From Halothiobacillus neapolitanus (GTDB lineage Bacteria; Pseudomonadota; Gammaproteobacteria; Halothiobacillales; Halothiobacillaceae), in contig DYMR01000035.1 in the NCBI GenBank assembly GCA_020721485.1, forward strand, positions 1 through 6,933: DNA of 6,933 nucleotides. Reading direction: 5' to 3'. The number at the start of each line of letters is the position of its first letter. Within the stretch, counting starts at the first letter, position 1. The translations under genes were made by a program, and so were the position numbers. The notes under the pieces were generated by a model. That model worked only from the letters and a program-made list of their open reading frames with translations, ran no database searches and was not told where the DNA came from. Positions 1 to 6,806 of this stretch are shown piece by piece.

Positions 1-2
1 GG

Positions 3-56
3 TCGATTGTGGGCGTGGTGGTGGTGCTGAATGGCTATCTGCTGTTCACCACCTAA
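3..56 (+). CDS. C-terminal end of an upstream membrane protein (partial)
   Basis: An open frame enters from the left edge and ends at TAA 54-56. Only 17 residues are visible, SIVGVVVVLNGYLLFTT. They are strongly hydrophobic with a run of four valines, as expected for a final transmembrane helix ending close to the C-terminus. The V-V-x-L-N-x-Y/W-L-L pattern resembles the last helix of NRAMP-type metal transporters, but so short a fragment cannot fix the family. No other frame here gives a better C-terminus. The stop codon lies inside the first unit of a 12-nt tandem repeat, so repeat expansion may have shaped the gene's end. That it is a coding end is fairly likely; the family is a guess. Confidence 0.5.
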   Translation, partial: SIVGVVVVLNGYLLFTT

Positions 57-88
57 CAGGCCATCTAGTAGGCCATCTAACAGGATGT
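53..88. repeat. 12-nt tandem repeat, three units, overlapping a stop codon
   Basis: Three consecutive 12-nt units can be read: CTAACAGGCCAT (53-64), CTAGTAGGCCAT (65-76) and CTAACAGGATGT (77-88). Unit 2 differs from unit 1 at two positions. Unit 3 differs only in its last four bases, where it runs into the hairpin array. The TAA stop of the upstream gene is in unit 1. The shared core CTAACAGG is also the start of the terminal motif of the following element, so the repeat may have arisen by slippage at the element's edge. Confidence 0.8.
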
Positions 89-119
89 TGAAAAAAGACT
101 TCCCTGTCGTTTTTTCAAC
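87..119. terminator. Hairpin 1: A-run/T-run stem, possible bidirectional terminator
   Basis: GTTGAAAAAA (87-96) pairs perfectly with TTTTTTCAAC (110-119). Inside, GAC (97-99) pairs with GTC (106-108), leaving G109 bulged and the loop TTCCCT. A stem with A6 on one side and T6 on the other looks like a bidirectional intrinsic terminator, and it starts 30 nt after the upstream stop codon. The G/C core is only three pairs, so termination would be weak. It may simply be part of the repeat element. Confidence 0.35.
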
Positions 120-211
120 CCCATCGTTCCGGTACACGCCCGTAACGATGGGCGAAGATCAAGCACTTACGATGCTTGATCTTCGGGCAAGCCATCCTTG
201 GCTTGCTTTAA

Positions 212-242
212 CAGGCTGTTGAAACCATTTTTCAACAGCCTG
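212..242. repeat. Hairpin 5: perfect 13-bp inverted repeat
   Basis: CAGGCTGTTGAAA (212-224) is followed by the loop CCATT and its exact reverse complement at 230-242. The left arm belongs to a 16-nt motif (209-224) that repeats, with one mismatch, at 78-93. No T-run follows on the + strand, so it is a poor intrinsic terminator despite the strong stem. Confidence 0.75.
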
Positions 243-312
243 CTAATACTCATAGCCTGCTGTTCATGACCGGAATTCCCCGCGCCTGATCGGCATCCGC
301 CCGATTTTGCGG

Positions 313-318
313 TAGAAT
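313..318 (+). promoter_or_regulatory. Candidate -10 box for the fabAB operon
   Basis: TAGAAT is a good sigma-70 -10 match, 44 nt upstream of the fabA ATG. No good -35 hexamer sits at the usual spacing; the nearest weak candidates are around 286-292. I saw no clear FabR- or DesT-like palindrome between 243 and 362. The rest of the leader shows only a direct repeat, AGCCTGCT, at 237-244 and 254-261. Confidence 0.35.
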
Positions 319-362
319 AACGGGCTTACTTTTCGCATTACCGGCATAACCTGTTGTATTCC

Positions 363-881
363 ATGAATCCATCCCAATTTGAATTCGATGACCTGATCCG
401 TTGCGCCAAGGGCGAAATGTTCGGTGCGGGCAATGCCCAACTGCCCCTGCCACCGATGCTGATGTTCGATCGCATCGAAAGAATCGCCACCGATGGCGGC
501 AAATTCGGCAAGGGCGAGATGATCGCCGAGCTGATCGTCAAGCCCGATTTATGGTTTTTTGGCTGCCATTTCGAAGGCGATCCGGTCATGCCGGGCTGCC
601 TCGGGCTGGATGCCATGTGGCAACTGGTGGGGTTTTATCTTGGCTGGAGTGGCGGCAAAGGGCATGGCCGCGCGCTGGGTGTCGGCGATGTGAAATTTTC
701 CGGACAAGTGCTGCCGAGCAACCAGAAAATCACTTATCAAATCGACATCAAACGAATCATCATGCGCAAACTGACCATGGGCATCGCCGATGCGCACATG
801 TCGGTTGATGGCAAAATCATTTATGAAGCCAAAGACTTGCGCGTCGGGCTGTTCACCAACACTGATTCCTTGACGGAGTAA
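363..881 (+). CDS. fabA: 3-hydroxydecanoyl-ACP dehydratase/isomerase FabA
   Basis: FabA is a cytoplasmic enzyme. It dehydrates 3-hydroxyacyl-ACP and, at the C10 stage, isomerises trans-2- to cis-3-decenoyl-ACP, the branch point to unsaturated fatty acids. The protein is 172 aa, the same length as the E. coli enzyme, and aligns throughout. The hotdog-fold core [10 protein letters not shown] carries the catalytic His69. [18 protein letters not shown] carries the catalytic Asp83, and [14 protein letters not shown] follows. Both active-site residues needed for dehydration and isomerisation are present. ATG 363 is preferred because it matches the family N-terminus. An in-frame TTG at 354 would add three residues. 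No Shine-Dalgarno sequence is visible before either start. The stop codon is 5 nt before fabB, so the two genes are almost certainly co-transcribed, as in pseudomonads. Confidence 0.97.
   Translation: MNPSQFEFDDLIRCAKGEMFGAGNAQLPLPPMLMFDRIERIATDGGKFGKGEMIAELIVKPDLWFFGCHFEGDPVMPGCLGLDAMWQLVGFYLGWSGGKGHGRALGVGDVKFSGQVLPSNQKITYQIDIKRIIMRKLTMGIADAHMSVDGKIIYEAKDLRVGLFTNTDSLTE
875..878 (+). promoter_or_regulatory. Ribosome binding site of fabB
   Basis: GGAG lies 8 nt before ATG 887 and directly abuts the fabA stop codon (TAA 879-881). This placement supports ATG 887 and suggests translational coupling between fabA and fabB. Confidence 0.75.
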
Positions 882-886
882 TCGCT

Positions 887-2104
887 ATGCGTCGCGTCGT
901 CATCACCGGCATGGGCATTGTCTCTAGCCTGGGCAATAACACGCAGGAAGTTCTGGCGTCTTTGCGCGCAGGTCGTTCCGGCATCGAAACCAACCCCGAA
1001 CAGGTCGAACGCGGTTTTCGTTCGCATGTTGCCGGCACACTCAAGCTCAACCCGGAAGAGCGGATCGACCGCAAGCTGTACCGCTTTATGGGCGCAGCGG
1101 CGGCGTACACCTATCTGTCGATGCAAGAAGCGATTGCCCATGCGGGCTTAACGCCGGAACAAGTGTCGCACCCGCGCGCCGGCCTGATTGTCGGTTCGGG
1201 CGGCTCCTCCTGCGAAAATATCGTCGAAACCGCCGACATCGTGCGGGAGAAGGGCGTGAAACGGGTCGGTCCGTACATGGTCACACGCACCATGGGCTCC
1301 ACCACTTCTGCCTGCCTGGCCACGCCGTTCGGCATCAAGGGCGTGAATTTCTCGATCAGCTCCGCCTGCGCCACCTCCGCCCACTGCATCGGTTCGGGCG
1401 TCGAGCAAATCCAGTTCGGCAAACAGGACATCGTGTTTGCGGGCGGCGGCGAGGAACTGCACTGGTCGCAATCGGCCATGTTCGATGCGATGGGCGCGCT
1501 CTCGTCTAAATATAACGACACCCCGACCACCGCCTCACGCCCGTTTGACGCCACGCGCGATGGGTTTGTCATTTCCGGCGGCGGCGGCGTGGTGGTGCTT
1601 GAAGCCCTCGACCACGCGCTGGCGCGCGGCGCGAACATTCTGGCGGAAGTGGTCGGCTATGGTGCCACCTCGGATGGCTACGACATGGTGCAACCCTCCG
1701 GCGAAGGCGCGCTGCGCTGCATGCAGCAGGCGCTGGCCACCGTCAAAGGTCGCATCGACTATGTGAATACCCACGGCACCAGCACACCGGCAGGTGACAT
1801 GCGTGAATTGGAATCGCTGGCAAAAATCTTCCCGGAAGATCAGCCCTACATTACTTCCACCAAATCGCTCTCCGGGCACTCGCTCGGCGCGGCGGGCGTG
1901 CACGAGGCCATTTACTCACTGCTGATGTTGCAACACGGCTTCATCGCGGCCTCGGCGAACATCACCGAGCTGGATCCGAAAGCGGCTGGCGTGAACATCC
2001 TGACGAAAACGCTGGAAAACACGCCCATCAACACCGCGCTGTCCAACAGCTTCGGCTTTGGCGGCACCAATGCCTCCTTGGTGCTCCAGCGCTATCAGGG
2101 CTGA
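887..2104 (+). CDS. fabB: 3-oxoacyl-ACP synthase I FabB (beta-ketoacyl-ACP synthase I)
   Basis: This condensing enzyme elongates acyl-ACP with malonyl-ACP and, in FabA/FabB organisms, is needed to extend the cis-3-decenoyl intermediate. The 405-aa length matches FabB. The thiolase fold begins with [15 protein letters not shown]. The nucleophile Cys161 lies in [16 protein letters not shown], His296 in [12 protein letters not shown], Lys326 in [14 protein letters not shown] and His331 in the same segment. The C-terminal glycine-rich [11 protein letters not shown] is intact. The pairing with fabA and the [10 protein letters not shown] active-site context favour FabB over FabF. It is the second gene of the fabAB operon. 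Its last 10 bp overlap the 3' end of the convergent ABC gene, leaving no room for a terminator between them. Confidence 0.97.
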   Translation: MRRVVITGMGIVSSLGNNTQEVLASLRAGRSGIETNPEQVERGFRSHVAGTLKLNPEERIDRKLYRFMGAAAAYTYLSMQEAIAHAGLTPEQVSHPRAGLIVGSGGSSCENIVETADIVREKGVKRVGPYMVTRTMGSTTSACLATPFGIKGVNFSISSACATSAHCIGSGVEQIQFGKQDIVFAGGGEELHWSQSAMFDAMGALSSKYNDTPTTASRPFDATRDGFVISGGGGVVVLEALDHALARGANILAEVVGYGATSDGYDMVQPSGEGALRCMQQALATVKGRIDYVNTHGTSTPAGDMRELESLAKIFPEDQPYITSTKSLSGHSLGAAGVHEAIYSLLMLQHGFIAASANITELDPKAAGVNILTKTLENTPINTALSNSFGFGGTNASLVLQRYQG

Positions 2105-3723
2105 AGCACCTCGTCCGCCAGTAACTGCCGGGTATAGTCCGCCTGCGGACGGGCGAACACCTCGGCGGTCTCTCCGCGTTCCACCACCTGCCCGGCACGC
2201 AACACCATCACCCGATGCGCCAACGCGCGCACCACCCGCAAATCGTGGGTAATCAACACAAAACTCACGCCCATCGTGGTTTGCAATTCCCGCAGTAATC
2301 CCAAAATTTGCGCCTGCACAGTGGCGTCCAGCGCGCTGGTTGGCTCATCGAGCACCAGAATTTTCGGACGCAAAATCAACGCCCGCGCAATCGCGATGCG
2401 CTGCCGCTGTCCGCCGGAAAATTCATGCGGATAGCGATCCAGCGCCACGCCGCCCAACCCGACGGCGGCCAAGATGTCGGCAATTCGCGCACGCCGATCA
2501 TCGGCCGACAGCGCCGGCTCATGCACGGCCAAGCCCTCACCGATGATTTCCGCCAGCGTCATCCGAGGCGATAAAGCCGCAAACGGGTCTTGAAACACGA
2601 TTTGAATTTCGCGCCGCAACGGGCGAAATGCCCGTTCGCTTAAGGCCGAAATCGGCTGCGTGCCGAGCAGAATCTGACCCTGCGCGGGAATCAGCCGCAT
2701 CAGCGCCAGCGCCAGCGTGGTTTTGCCGGAACCGGATTCACCGATGACGCCCAAGGTTTGTCCTGCCGCCAAGCTCAAATCGACCGACTGCAAAATCTCG
2801 ACCGCCGGCGCAGGGCGCCACCATCGCCCCCGCAAACGCGAAGGGTAGGCCACGCGCAGTGCCGCCGCCGTCAGCACGGCGGGCGCCGCCTGCGGCACCG
2901 GCGGAGGCGCCCCCACAAAACTGGCCGCCAGCAAGGCGCGGGTGTAGTCATGCTGCGGCTGATCGAACACTGCCTCGACCGCCCCCTGCTCGACGATGCG
3001 CCCCTGCTGCATCACCGCGACTTCGGTGGCAAAACGGCGCACCAAGGGCAGATCGTGGGTAATCAGCAGAATCGACAGCCCCAGCGCCTGCTGAAGCTCG
3101 CGCAACAGAGCCAAAATCTGCCGCCGAATTTGCGCATCGAGCGCGGTAGTCGGCTCATCGGCAATCAACAGTTTGGGGCGGCAGGCCAAGGCCATGGCGA
3201 TCATCACCCGCTGCCGCTGCCCGCCGGAAAGTTGGTGCGGCAACGCCGACAACAGGTGCTCCGGCTGCGGCAACTGCACCTGCGCGAGCAGCGCCAATAC
3301 CCGTTCGCGCACAGCGGCGCGCGGCAGCCCTTCATGTTGCTCAATCACCTCGCCGATTTGCGCGCCGATGGATTTCAGCGGGTTGAAGGCCGACATGGGT
3401 TCCTGAAAAACAAACCCAATCTCCTGCCCACGAATCGCCCGCAACGCGCGTTCCGGCAGCCGCAGCAGATCACGCCCGCCCCACCAAATCCGGCTTTCCG
3501 GCGAGACCGTCAACCCCTCGATCAACCGCAAAATCGTCAACGCCGTCACGGTTTTACCCGACCCCGATTCACCGACCAGCGCGAACCGCGCGCCCTGCGG
3601 CACAGCCAACGATACCGAGCGCAACACCGGCGCCCCCGCAACAAATGCCGCCGAGAGGTTTTCGATGGACAACACAGGGGTTGGCGAAATGCCCGAAGGC
3701 GAAGGATCAGCAGCCGTCGTCAT
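2095..3723 (-). CDS. yejF: Oligopeptide-type ABC transporter, fused double ATPase (YejF-like)
   Basis: The 542-aa protein contains two complete nucleotide-binding domains and would power import of peptides or similar solutes at the cytoplasmic face. NBD1: Walker A GESGSGKT 51-58, Q-loop Gln107, signature LSGGQ 165-169, Walker B LLIADE 185-190, switch His223. NBD2: Walker A 328-335, Gln378, FSGGQ 435-439, ILVLDE 455-460, His493. Each NBD ends with the D/Q-Y-T-R-x-L-L motif of the OppD/OppF/DppD family (258-265 and 528-535). The length and tandem layout match E. coli YejF (529 aa). ATG 3723 gives a short N-terminal tail before the first domain. The frame stays open another 196 codons upstream, but that part is antisense to rlmKL. 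A GTG 12 nt upstream is an alternative start. No permease or binding protein is nearby, so the substrate is unknown. Confidence 0.9.
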   Translation of the reverse strand: MTTAADPSPSGISPTPVLSIENLSAAFVAGAPVLRSVSLAVPQGARFALVGESGSGKTVTALTILRLIEGLTVSPESRIWWGGRDLLRLPERALRAIRGQEIGFVFQEPMSAFNPLKSIGAQIGEVIEQHEGLPRAAVRERVLALLAQVQLPQPEHLLSALPHQLSGGQRQRVMIAMALACRPKLLIADEPTTALDAQIRRQILALLRELQQALGLSILLITHDLPLVRRFATEVAVMQQGRIVEQGAVEAVFDQPQHDYTRALLAASFVGAPPPVPQAAPAVLTAAALRVAYPSRLRGRWWRPAPAVEILQSVDLSLAAGQTLGVIGESGSGKTTLALALMRLIPAQGQILLGTQPISALSERAFRPLRREIQIVFQDPFAALSPRMTLAEIIGEGLAVHEPALSADDRRARIADILAAVGLGGVALDRYPHEFSGGQRQRIAIARALILRPKILVLDEPTSALDATVQAQILGLLRELQTTMGVSFVLITHDLRVVRALAHRVMVLRAGQVVERGETAEVFARPQADYTRQLLADEVLQP

Positions 3724-3752
3724 ACCCAATCGCACCGCAAAAAATGAGCCCC

Positions 3753-3758
3753 AGTGTA
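3753..3758 (-). promoter_or_regulatory. Candidate -10 box for the ABC ATPase gene
   Basis: On the - strand this reads TACACT, a good -10 hexamer, 29 nt upstream of the ATG at 3723. No recognisable -35 box is found at 16-18 bp. The hexamer sits in the 111-bp spacer between this gene and the divergent rlmKL. Confidence 0.35.
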
Positions 3759-3822
3759 CCCCGCTGCGCGGCACCGTGCGTGCCGCCGAATAATTGCCCC
3801 TGCGCACAAGTCGGCAATCGGG

Positions 3823-3828
3823 TACAGT
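3823..3828 (+). promoter_or_regulatory. Candidate -10 box immediately before rlmKL
   Basis: TACAGT lies only 6 nt before ATG 3835. A transcript from it would start at or within a few bases of the start codon. No Shine-Dalgarno sequence is visible in the spacer, consistent with a leaderless or near-leaderless mRNA. The -35 candidates (TTGCCC 3794-3799, TGCGCA 3801-3806) have poor spacing or poor sequence. Confidence 0.3.
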
Positions 3829-3834
3829 CGCGCG

Positions 3835-6087
3835 ATGAACGATGTACCCGAAACCCGCTCCGAAACCCTCTGGCCGATCACGGTCGTTGTCGCCGCCGAT
3901 CTCGCCACCCCGCTGGCCGAAGAAATTCGCCAGCTCGTGCCCGCCAAAATCTCCGACCGCCCCTATGGCATCGAGCTGCTCGCCACCCCCGACGAAGCCT
4001 ATCGCATCGTGTGCGACAGCCTGATCGCCGGCCATGTCTACCTGCGCTTGCTGCAAGGCGATGCCGCCACCGCCGACGCCCTCTACGCATTCGTGCAACG
4101 CATCGACTGGGCAGAGCACTTGAACGCCGACGGCTATTTCAGCGTCAGCGCGACCGGCGCGACCGAACACCTGCGGCACACCGGCTTTATCGCCACCAAG
4201 ATCAAAGACGCCATCGTCGATCAATTCCGCAGCCGCACCGGCCAACGCCCCAGCATCGACACCGAACAGCCCGATCTGCGCCTGCATTGCCACCTCACTG
4301 CGCAAGGACAAGCCACCTTATCGCTCGAATTATCGAACGGCTCGCTGCACCGCCGAGGGTATCGGCAAGAAGGCGGGCTGGCGCCTCTGCGCGAAACCCT
4401 CGCGGCGGGCATCCTCTGGCGTGCGCGCTGGCCGAAATTTTGCGCCGAAGCGACCCCCGAAAACCCTCGCGCCCTGTTCGACCCCATGTGCGGTTCCGGC
4501 ACCCTCGTCATCGAAGCCGCCCTCGCCGCCTTCGGCCAACCCCAGGCCATACGCGCCCGTCGCTTGGGTTCCCGAGGCTGGTTGCGCCACGATGCCGCCG
4601 CCCAGCAGCGGGTGCTCGACGCCCCACTGCCCGCCCGCGACAGCCAAGCCCTGCGCTTTGTTGGCCGCGATATTGACCCGGAACAAATTGCCGCCGCCCG
4701 CGCCAATGCCGAACGCGCCGGCCTCGCGGCACACATCGACTTCGCCGTCGCCGATGCTTGGGGTACCCCCTGCCCCGAGGGATTGAACACCGCCCCCAGC
4801 GGGCTGCTCATCAGCAACCTGCCGTATGGCGAACGCATCACCGTACAAAACCAACGCACCGATCAACCGAATTGGCGCGAACTCACCGAAGCCTGGCAAA
4901 CCGGCATTCCCGGCTGGCACTGGGCGCTGCTGTTGCCCGAAGGCATGGGCAAACACTGGCCACTGCGGTTTGAACGGGCGTTTCCCTTGGATCAAAGCGG
5001 CATCGCCGTCGAACTGATTCGCGGCGAATTCAACGAAAAATCCCGCCGCACCGCACACGGCGCGCTGAGCCTTGCGGCGCGCTTGGCCGAAGACCCCGCC
5101 GGCGCCGCCTTAGATGCCAGCGCGTTTACCAATCGACTGCAAAAAAACCTCAAACACCTGCGTAAATACGCCAGCCGCGAAGGGCTGTGCTGCTATCGGC
5201 TCTACGATGCGGATTTGCCCGAATTTAATGCCGCCATTGACCTGTATCACGACGAAACCGGCGTGGCGTACATCGACCTGCAAGAATATCGCGCGCCCAA
5301 CCACATGGACCCGCAACTCACCCGCGCGCGGCTGGCGGCCATGGTGCGCGCCACCCTCGCCGTCTTGGAACTGCCAGCCGAACAGTGCGTGCTGCGCCAA
5401 CGGCAACGGCAAACCGGCAACAACCAATACCAACGGCTGACCGAAGAGCGCGTCGAAAAAGTCGTGCGCGAAGGCGGCGCCCGCCTGTGGATCAACCTCA
5501 CCGATTACCTCGACACCGGACTGTTTCTCGACCACCGATTGGTGCGCGACCGCGTGGCCGAACTGGCGCGCGGCAAAAGCCTGCTCAACCTCTTTTGCTA
5601 CACCGCCACCGCCTCGGTTCGCGCCGCGCACCAAGGTGCCGCCCGCAGTCTTTCAGTCGATTTATCCAACACCTATTTGGATTGGGCCGAGCGCAATTTC
5701 TTCCTCAACGGCATCGAATCCGGCGGTGCCCACCGCCTCCTGCGCGCCGATGTACTCGACTGGTTGGAACAACAAATGGAGTCGATTTACCAGCCGCAAC
5801 GCTACGAAATCATATTTTGCGACCCGCCGAGTTTCTCCAATTCCAAGGCGATGCAGGACACCCTCGACATCCAACGCGACCACGAATTTCTGGTTCGCGC
5901 CTGCATGCACCTGCTCACCGACGAAGGAATTTTTATCTTTTCAAATAACCTAAAAGGCTTTACATTGTCGCCTGAATTGCAGGAAGAATTCCAAATCAAT
6001 GACTTATCCAGAAGCACCTTGCCCACGGATTTCGCCCGCACGCCCAACCGGCGCAGCGTGTACGAAATCCGGCACCGCAAAGCCTGA
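3835..6087 (+). CDS. rlmKL: Bifunctional 23S rRNA methyltransferase RlmKL
   Basis: This fused enzyme makes m2G2445 (RlmL half) and m7G2069 (RlmK half) in the peptidyl-transferase region of 23S rRNA during ribosome assembly. The 750 residues compare with 702 in E. coli. A THUMP-type RNA-binding region occupies roughly residues 50-165. The RlmL Rossmann domain has SAM motif I DPMCGSGTLVIEA (216-228), the acidic FVGRDID (275-281) and catalytic motif IV NLPYGER (328-334), where family members usually have NPPY. The RlmK half starts near 430 and shows QYQRLTEER (531-539), SAM motif LNLFCYTATASV (584-595), VDLSNTYLDWAERN (608-621) and CDPPSFSNSK (662-671). ATG 3835 was chosen because the family N-terminus begins about here. 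The frame extends 27 codons upstream, into the spacer with no family resemblance. The last 50 codons include an AT-rich patch. The lipoprotein gene follows after 19 nt. Confidence 0.96.
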   Translation: MNDVPETRSETLWPITVVVAADLATPLAEEIRQLVPAKISDRPYGIELLATPDEAYRIVCDSLIAGHVYLRLLQGDAATADALYAFVQRIDWAEHLNADGYFSVSATGATEHLRHTGFIATKIKDAIVDQFRSRTGQRPSIDTEQPDLRLHCHLTAQGQATLSLELSNGSLHRRGYRQEGGLAPLRETLAAGILWRARWPKFCAEATPENPRALFDPMCGSGTLVIEAALAAFGQPQAIRARRLGSRGWLRHDAAAQQRVLDAPLPARDSQALRFVGRDIDPEQIAAARANAERAGLAAHIDFAVADAWGTPCPEGLNTAPSGLLISNLPYGERITVQNQRTDQPNWRELTEAWQTGIPGWHWALLLPEGMGKHWPLRFERAFPLDQSGIAVELIRGEFNEKSRRTAHGALSLAARLAEDPAGAALDASAFTNRLQKNLKHLRKYASREGLCCYRLYDADLPEFNAAIDLYHDETGVAYIDLQEYRAPNHMDPQLTRARLAAMVRATLAVLELPAEQCVLRQRQRQTGNNQYQRLTEERVEKVVREGGARLWINLTDYLDTGLFLDHRLVRDRVAELARGKSLLNLFCYTATASVRAAHQGAARSLSVDLSNTYLDWAERNFFLNGIESGGAHRLLRADVLDWLEQQMESIYQPQRYEIIFCDPPSFSNSKAMQDTLDIQRDHEFLVRACMHLLTDEGIFIFSNNLKGFTLSPELQEEFQINDLSRSTLPTDFARTPNRRSVYEIRHRKA

Positions 6088-6106
6088 GCGGAAACTACCG
6101 CGCTGG

Positions 6107-6763
6107 ATGCCGCTCGGCGCCCTGATGCTCGCCGCGCTGACACTGGGTGGCTGCGCCAACTTCCCCACCCAACCGGATGCGACCGACAACGCCTCCAGCG
6201 CCCAAACCAGCCGTGACACCCGCGCCGCGAACACCGACGATGCCGCCACGCTCGATCATCTCTACGGCTTTGGCGACGGCCTGCTCAACAAGCGCCTACC
6301 CAGCAACCCGCTGGCCGCCATCAACGGAGAAAACGCCCCTCATTCCGCCGCCACCGAAGCCGTCTTCCAAGCGATGGCGCAACTGGGCGTGGCCTACCAA
6401 CGCGGCGGGCGCGCGGCGGGCGTGGGCTTTGATTGCAGCGGGCTGACGAGTTACGCCTACAAACAGGCCGACATTACCCTCCCGCGCACGGCGAGCGAAC
6501 AATACGCCTTCACCCGACGCATCGCGAAAACGCAACTGAAGCCGGGCGATTTACTGTTCTTCAAAATTCGCAGCCGCAAAATCGACCATGTGGGCATTTA
6601 TGTGGGCGATAACCGCTTCATTCACGCCCCACGGGTCGGCCAGCACATCGAGTTCGCCGACATCGACGCCCCGTATTGGCGGCGGCACTATGTCGGCGCA
6701 GGCCGGGTGCCCGGCGCGGGTCAAATTGATTTGTCAGAGATTTCGCAGAAAACCGGGCGCTGA
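6107..6763 (+). CDS. NlpC/P60 family peptidoglycan endopeptidase, lipoprotein
   Basis: Predicted 218-aa lipoprotein and cysteine peptidase of the MepS (Spr)/NlpC type. These enzymes usually cleave peptide cross-links in the periplasm while anchored to a membrane. From ATG 6107 the N-terminus is MPLGALMLAALTLGGC, a hydrophobic signal with a lipobox whose lipidated cysteine would be Cys16. A low-complexity linker (17-50) follows. The catalytic domain contains FDCSGLTSYAYK (Cys110), LKPGDLLFF, KIDHVGIYVGD (His161) and FIHAPR (His173). The Cys-His-His spacing of 51 and 12 residues equals that of E. coli MepS. The frame is open back to ATG 5999, inside rlmKL. That start would give 36 extra residues including RKLPRW, which could supply the positive charge the short signal lacks, so the start is uncertain. 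It is probably co-transcribed with rlmKL, though an internal promoter is possible. Confidence 0.88.
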   Translation: MPLGALMLAALTLGGCANFPTQPDATDNASSAQTSRDTRAANTDDAATLDHLYGFGDGLLNKRLPSNPLAAINGENAPHSAATEAVFQAMAQLGVAYQRGGRAAGVGFDCSGLTSYAYKQADITLPRTASEQYAFTRRIAKTQLKPGDLLFFKIRSRKIDHVGIYVGDNRFIHAPRVGQHIEFADIDAPYWRRHYVGAGRVPGAGQIDLSEISQKTGR

Positions 6764-6806
6764 GGGTTTTTAAGGCCTTTTGGCTTCGAGTAGGCTGTTC
6801 ACCTTT

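Larger units (their letters stand above)
78..245. repeat. Five-hairpin array with terminal inverted repeats, MITE-like
   Basis: The ends are inverted copies of one motif. Positions 78-95 match the reverse complement of 228-245 at 16 of 18 positions (consensus TARCAGGMTGTTGAAAAA). Inside lie five hairpins: 87-119 (10-bp outer stem plus 3-bp inner stem, one bulge), 120-152 (9 bp), 153-185 (13 bp, loop of seven), 187-206 (8 bp, loop TCCT) and 212-242 (13 bp, loop CCATT). The first three are each 33 nt and abut with no spacer. No convincing protein is encoded. Small size, inverted ends and internal palindromes fit a MITE- or REP-type element, or a structured RNA. No clear target-site duplication is visible. 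The structure is certain; the interpretation as an element is inference. Confidence 0.65.

Noticed and set aside
31..222. 63-codon + strand open frame across the hairpin array
   Set aside because: Its codons are dictated by palindromes, it overlaps the upstream gene's end, has no ribosome binding site and resembles no known protein.
78..242. CRISPR array
   Set aside because: The hairpins have different sequences and no spacers between identical repeats, and no cas gene is present.
1111..1638. - strand frame of 175 codons inside fabB
   Set aside because: It lies wholly within the conserved catalytic part of fabB and shows no family motif or ribosome binding site.
2758..3747. Long + strand frame (329 codons) opposite the ABC gene
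   Set aside because: The product is rich in Arg, Gln and Pro, typical of an antisense shadow of a GC-rich gene; the opposite strand has complete ATPase motifs.
3724..4311. In-frame 196-codon N-terminal extension of the ABC ATPase
   Set aside because: It is antisense to the conserved N-terminal part of rlmKL, and YejF-type proteins begin close to the first ABC domain.
3645..4676. 343-codon + strand frame overlapping rlmKL
   Set aside because: Arg/Pro-rich translation with no domain; it spans two real genes on opposite strands and is explained by GC-rich third positions.
5110..5634. - strand frame of 174 codons inside rlmKL
   Set aside because: It is antisense to the conserved RlmK domain, with no supporting motif.
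6764..6800. Possible intrinsic terminator right after the lipoprotein gene (TTTTTAAGGCCTTTTGG)
   Set aside because: Only a very short self-complementary AAGGCCTT core is present, with no G/C-rich stem leading into a T-run.
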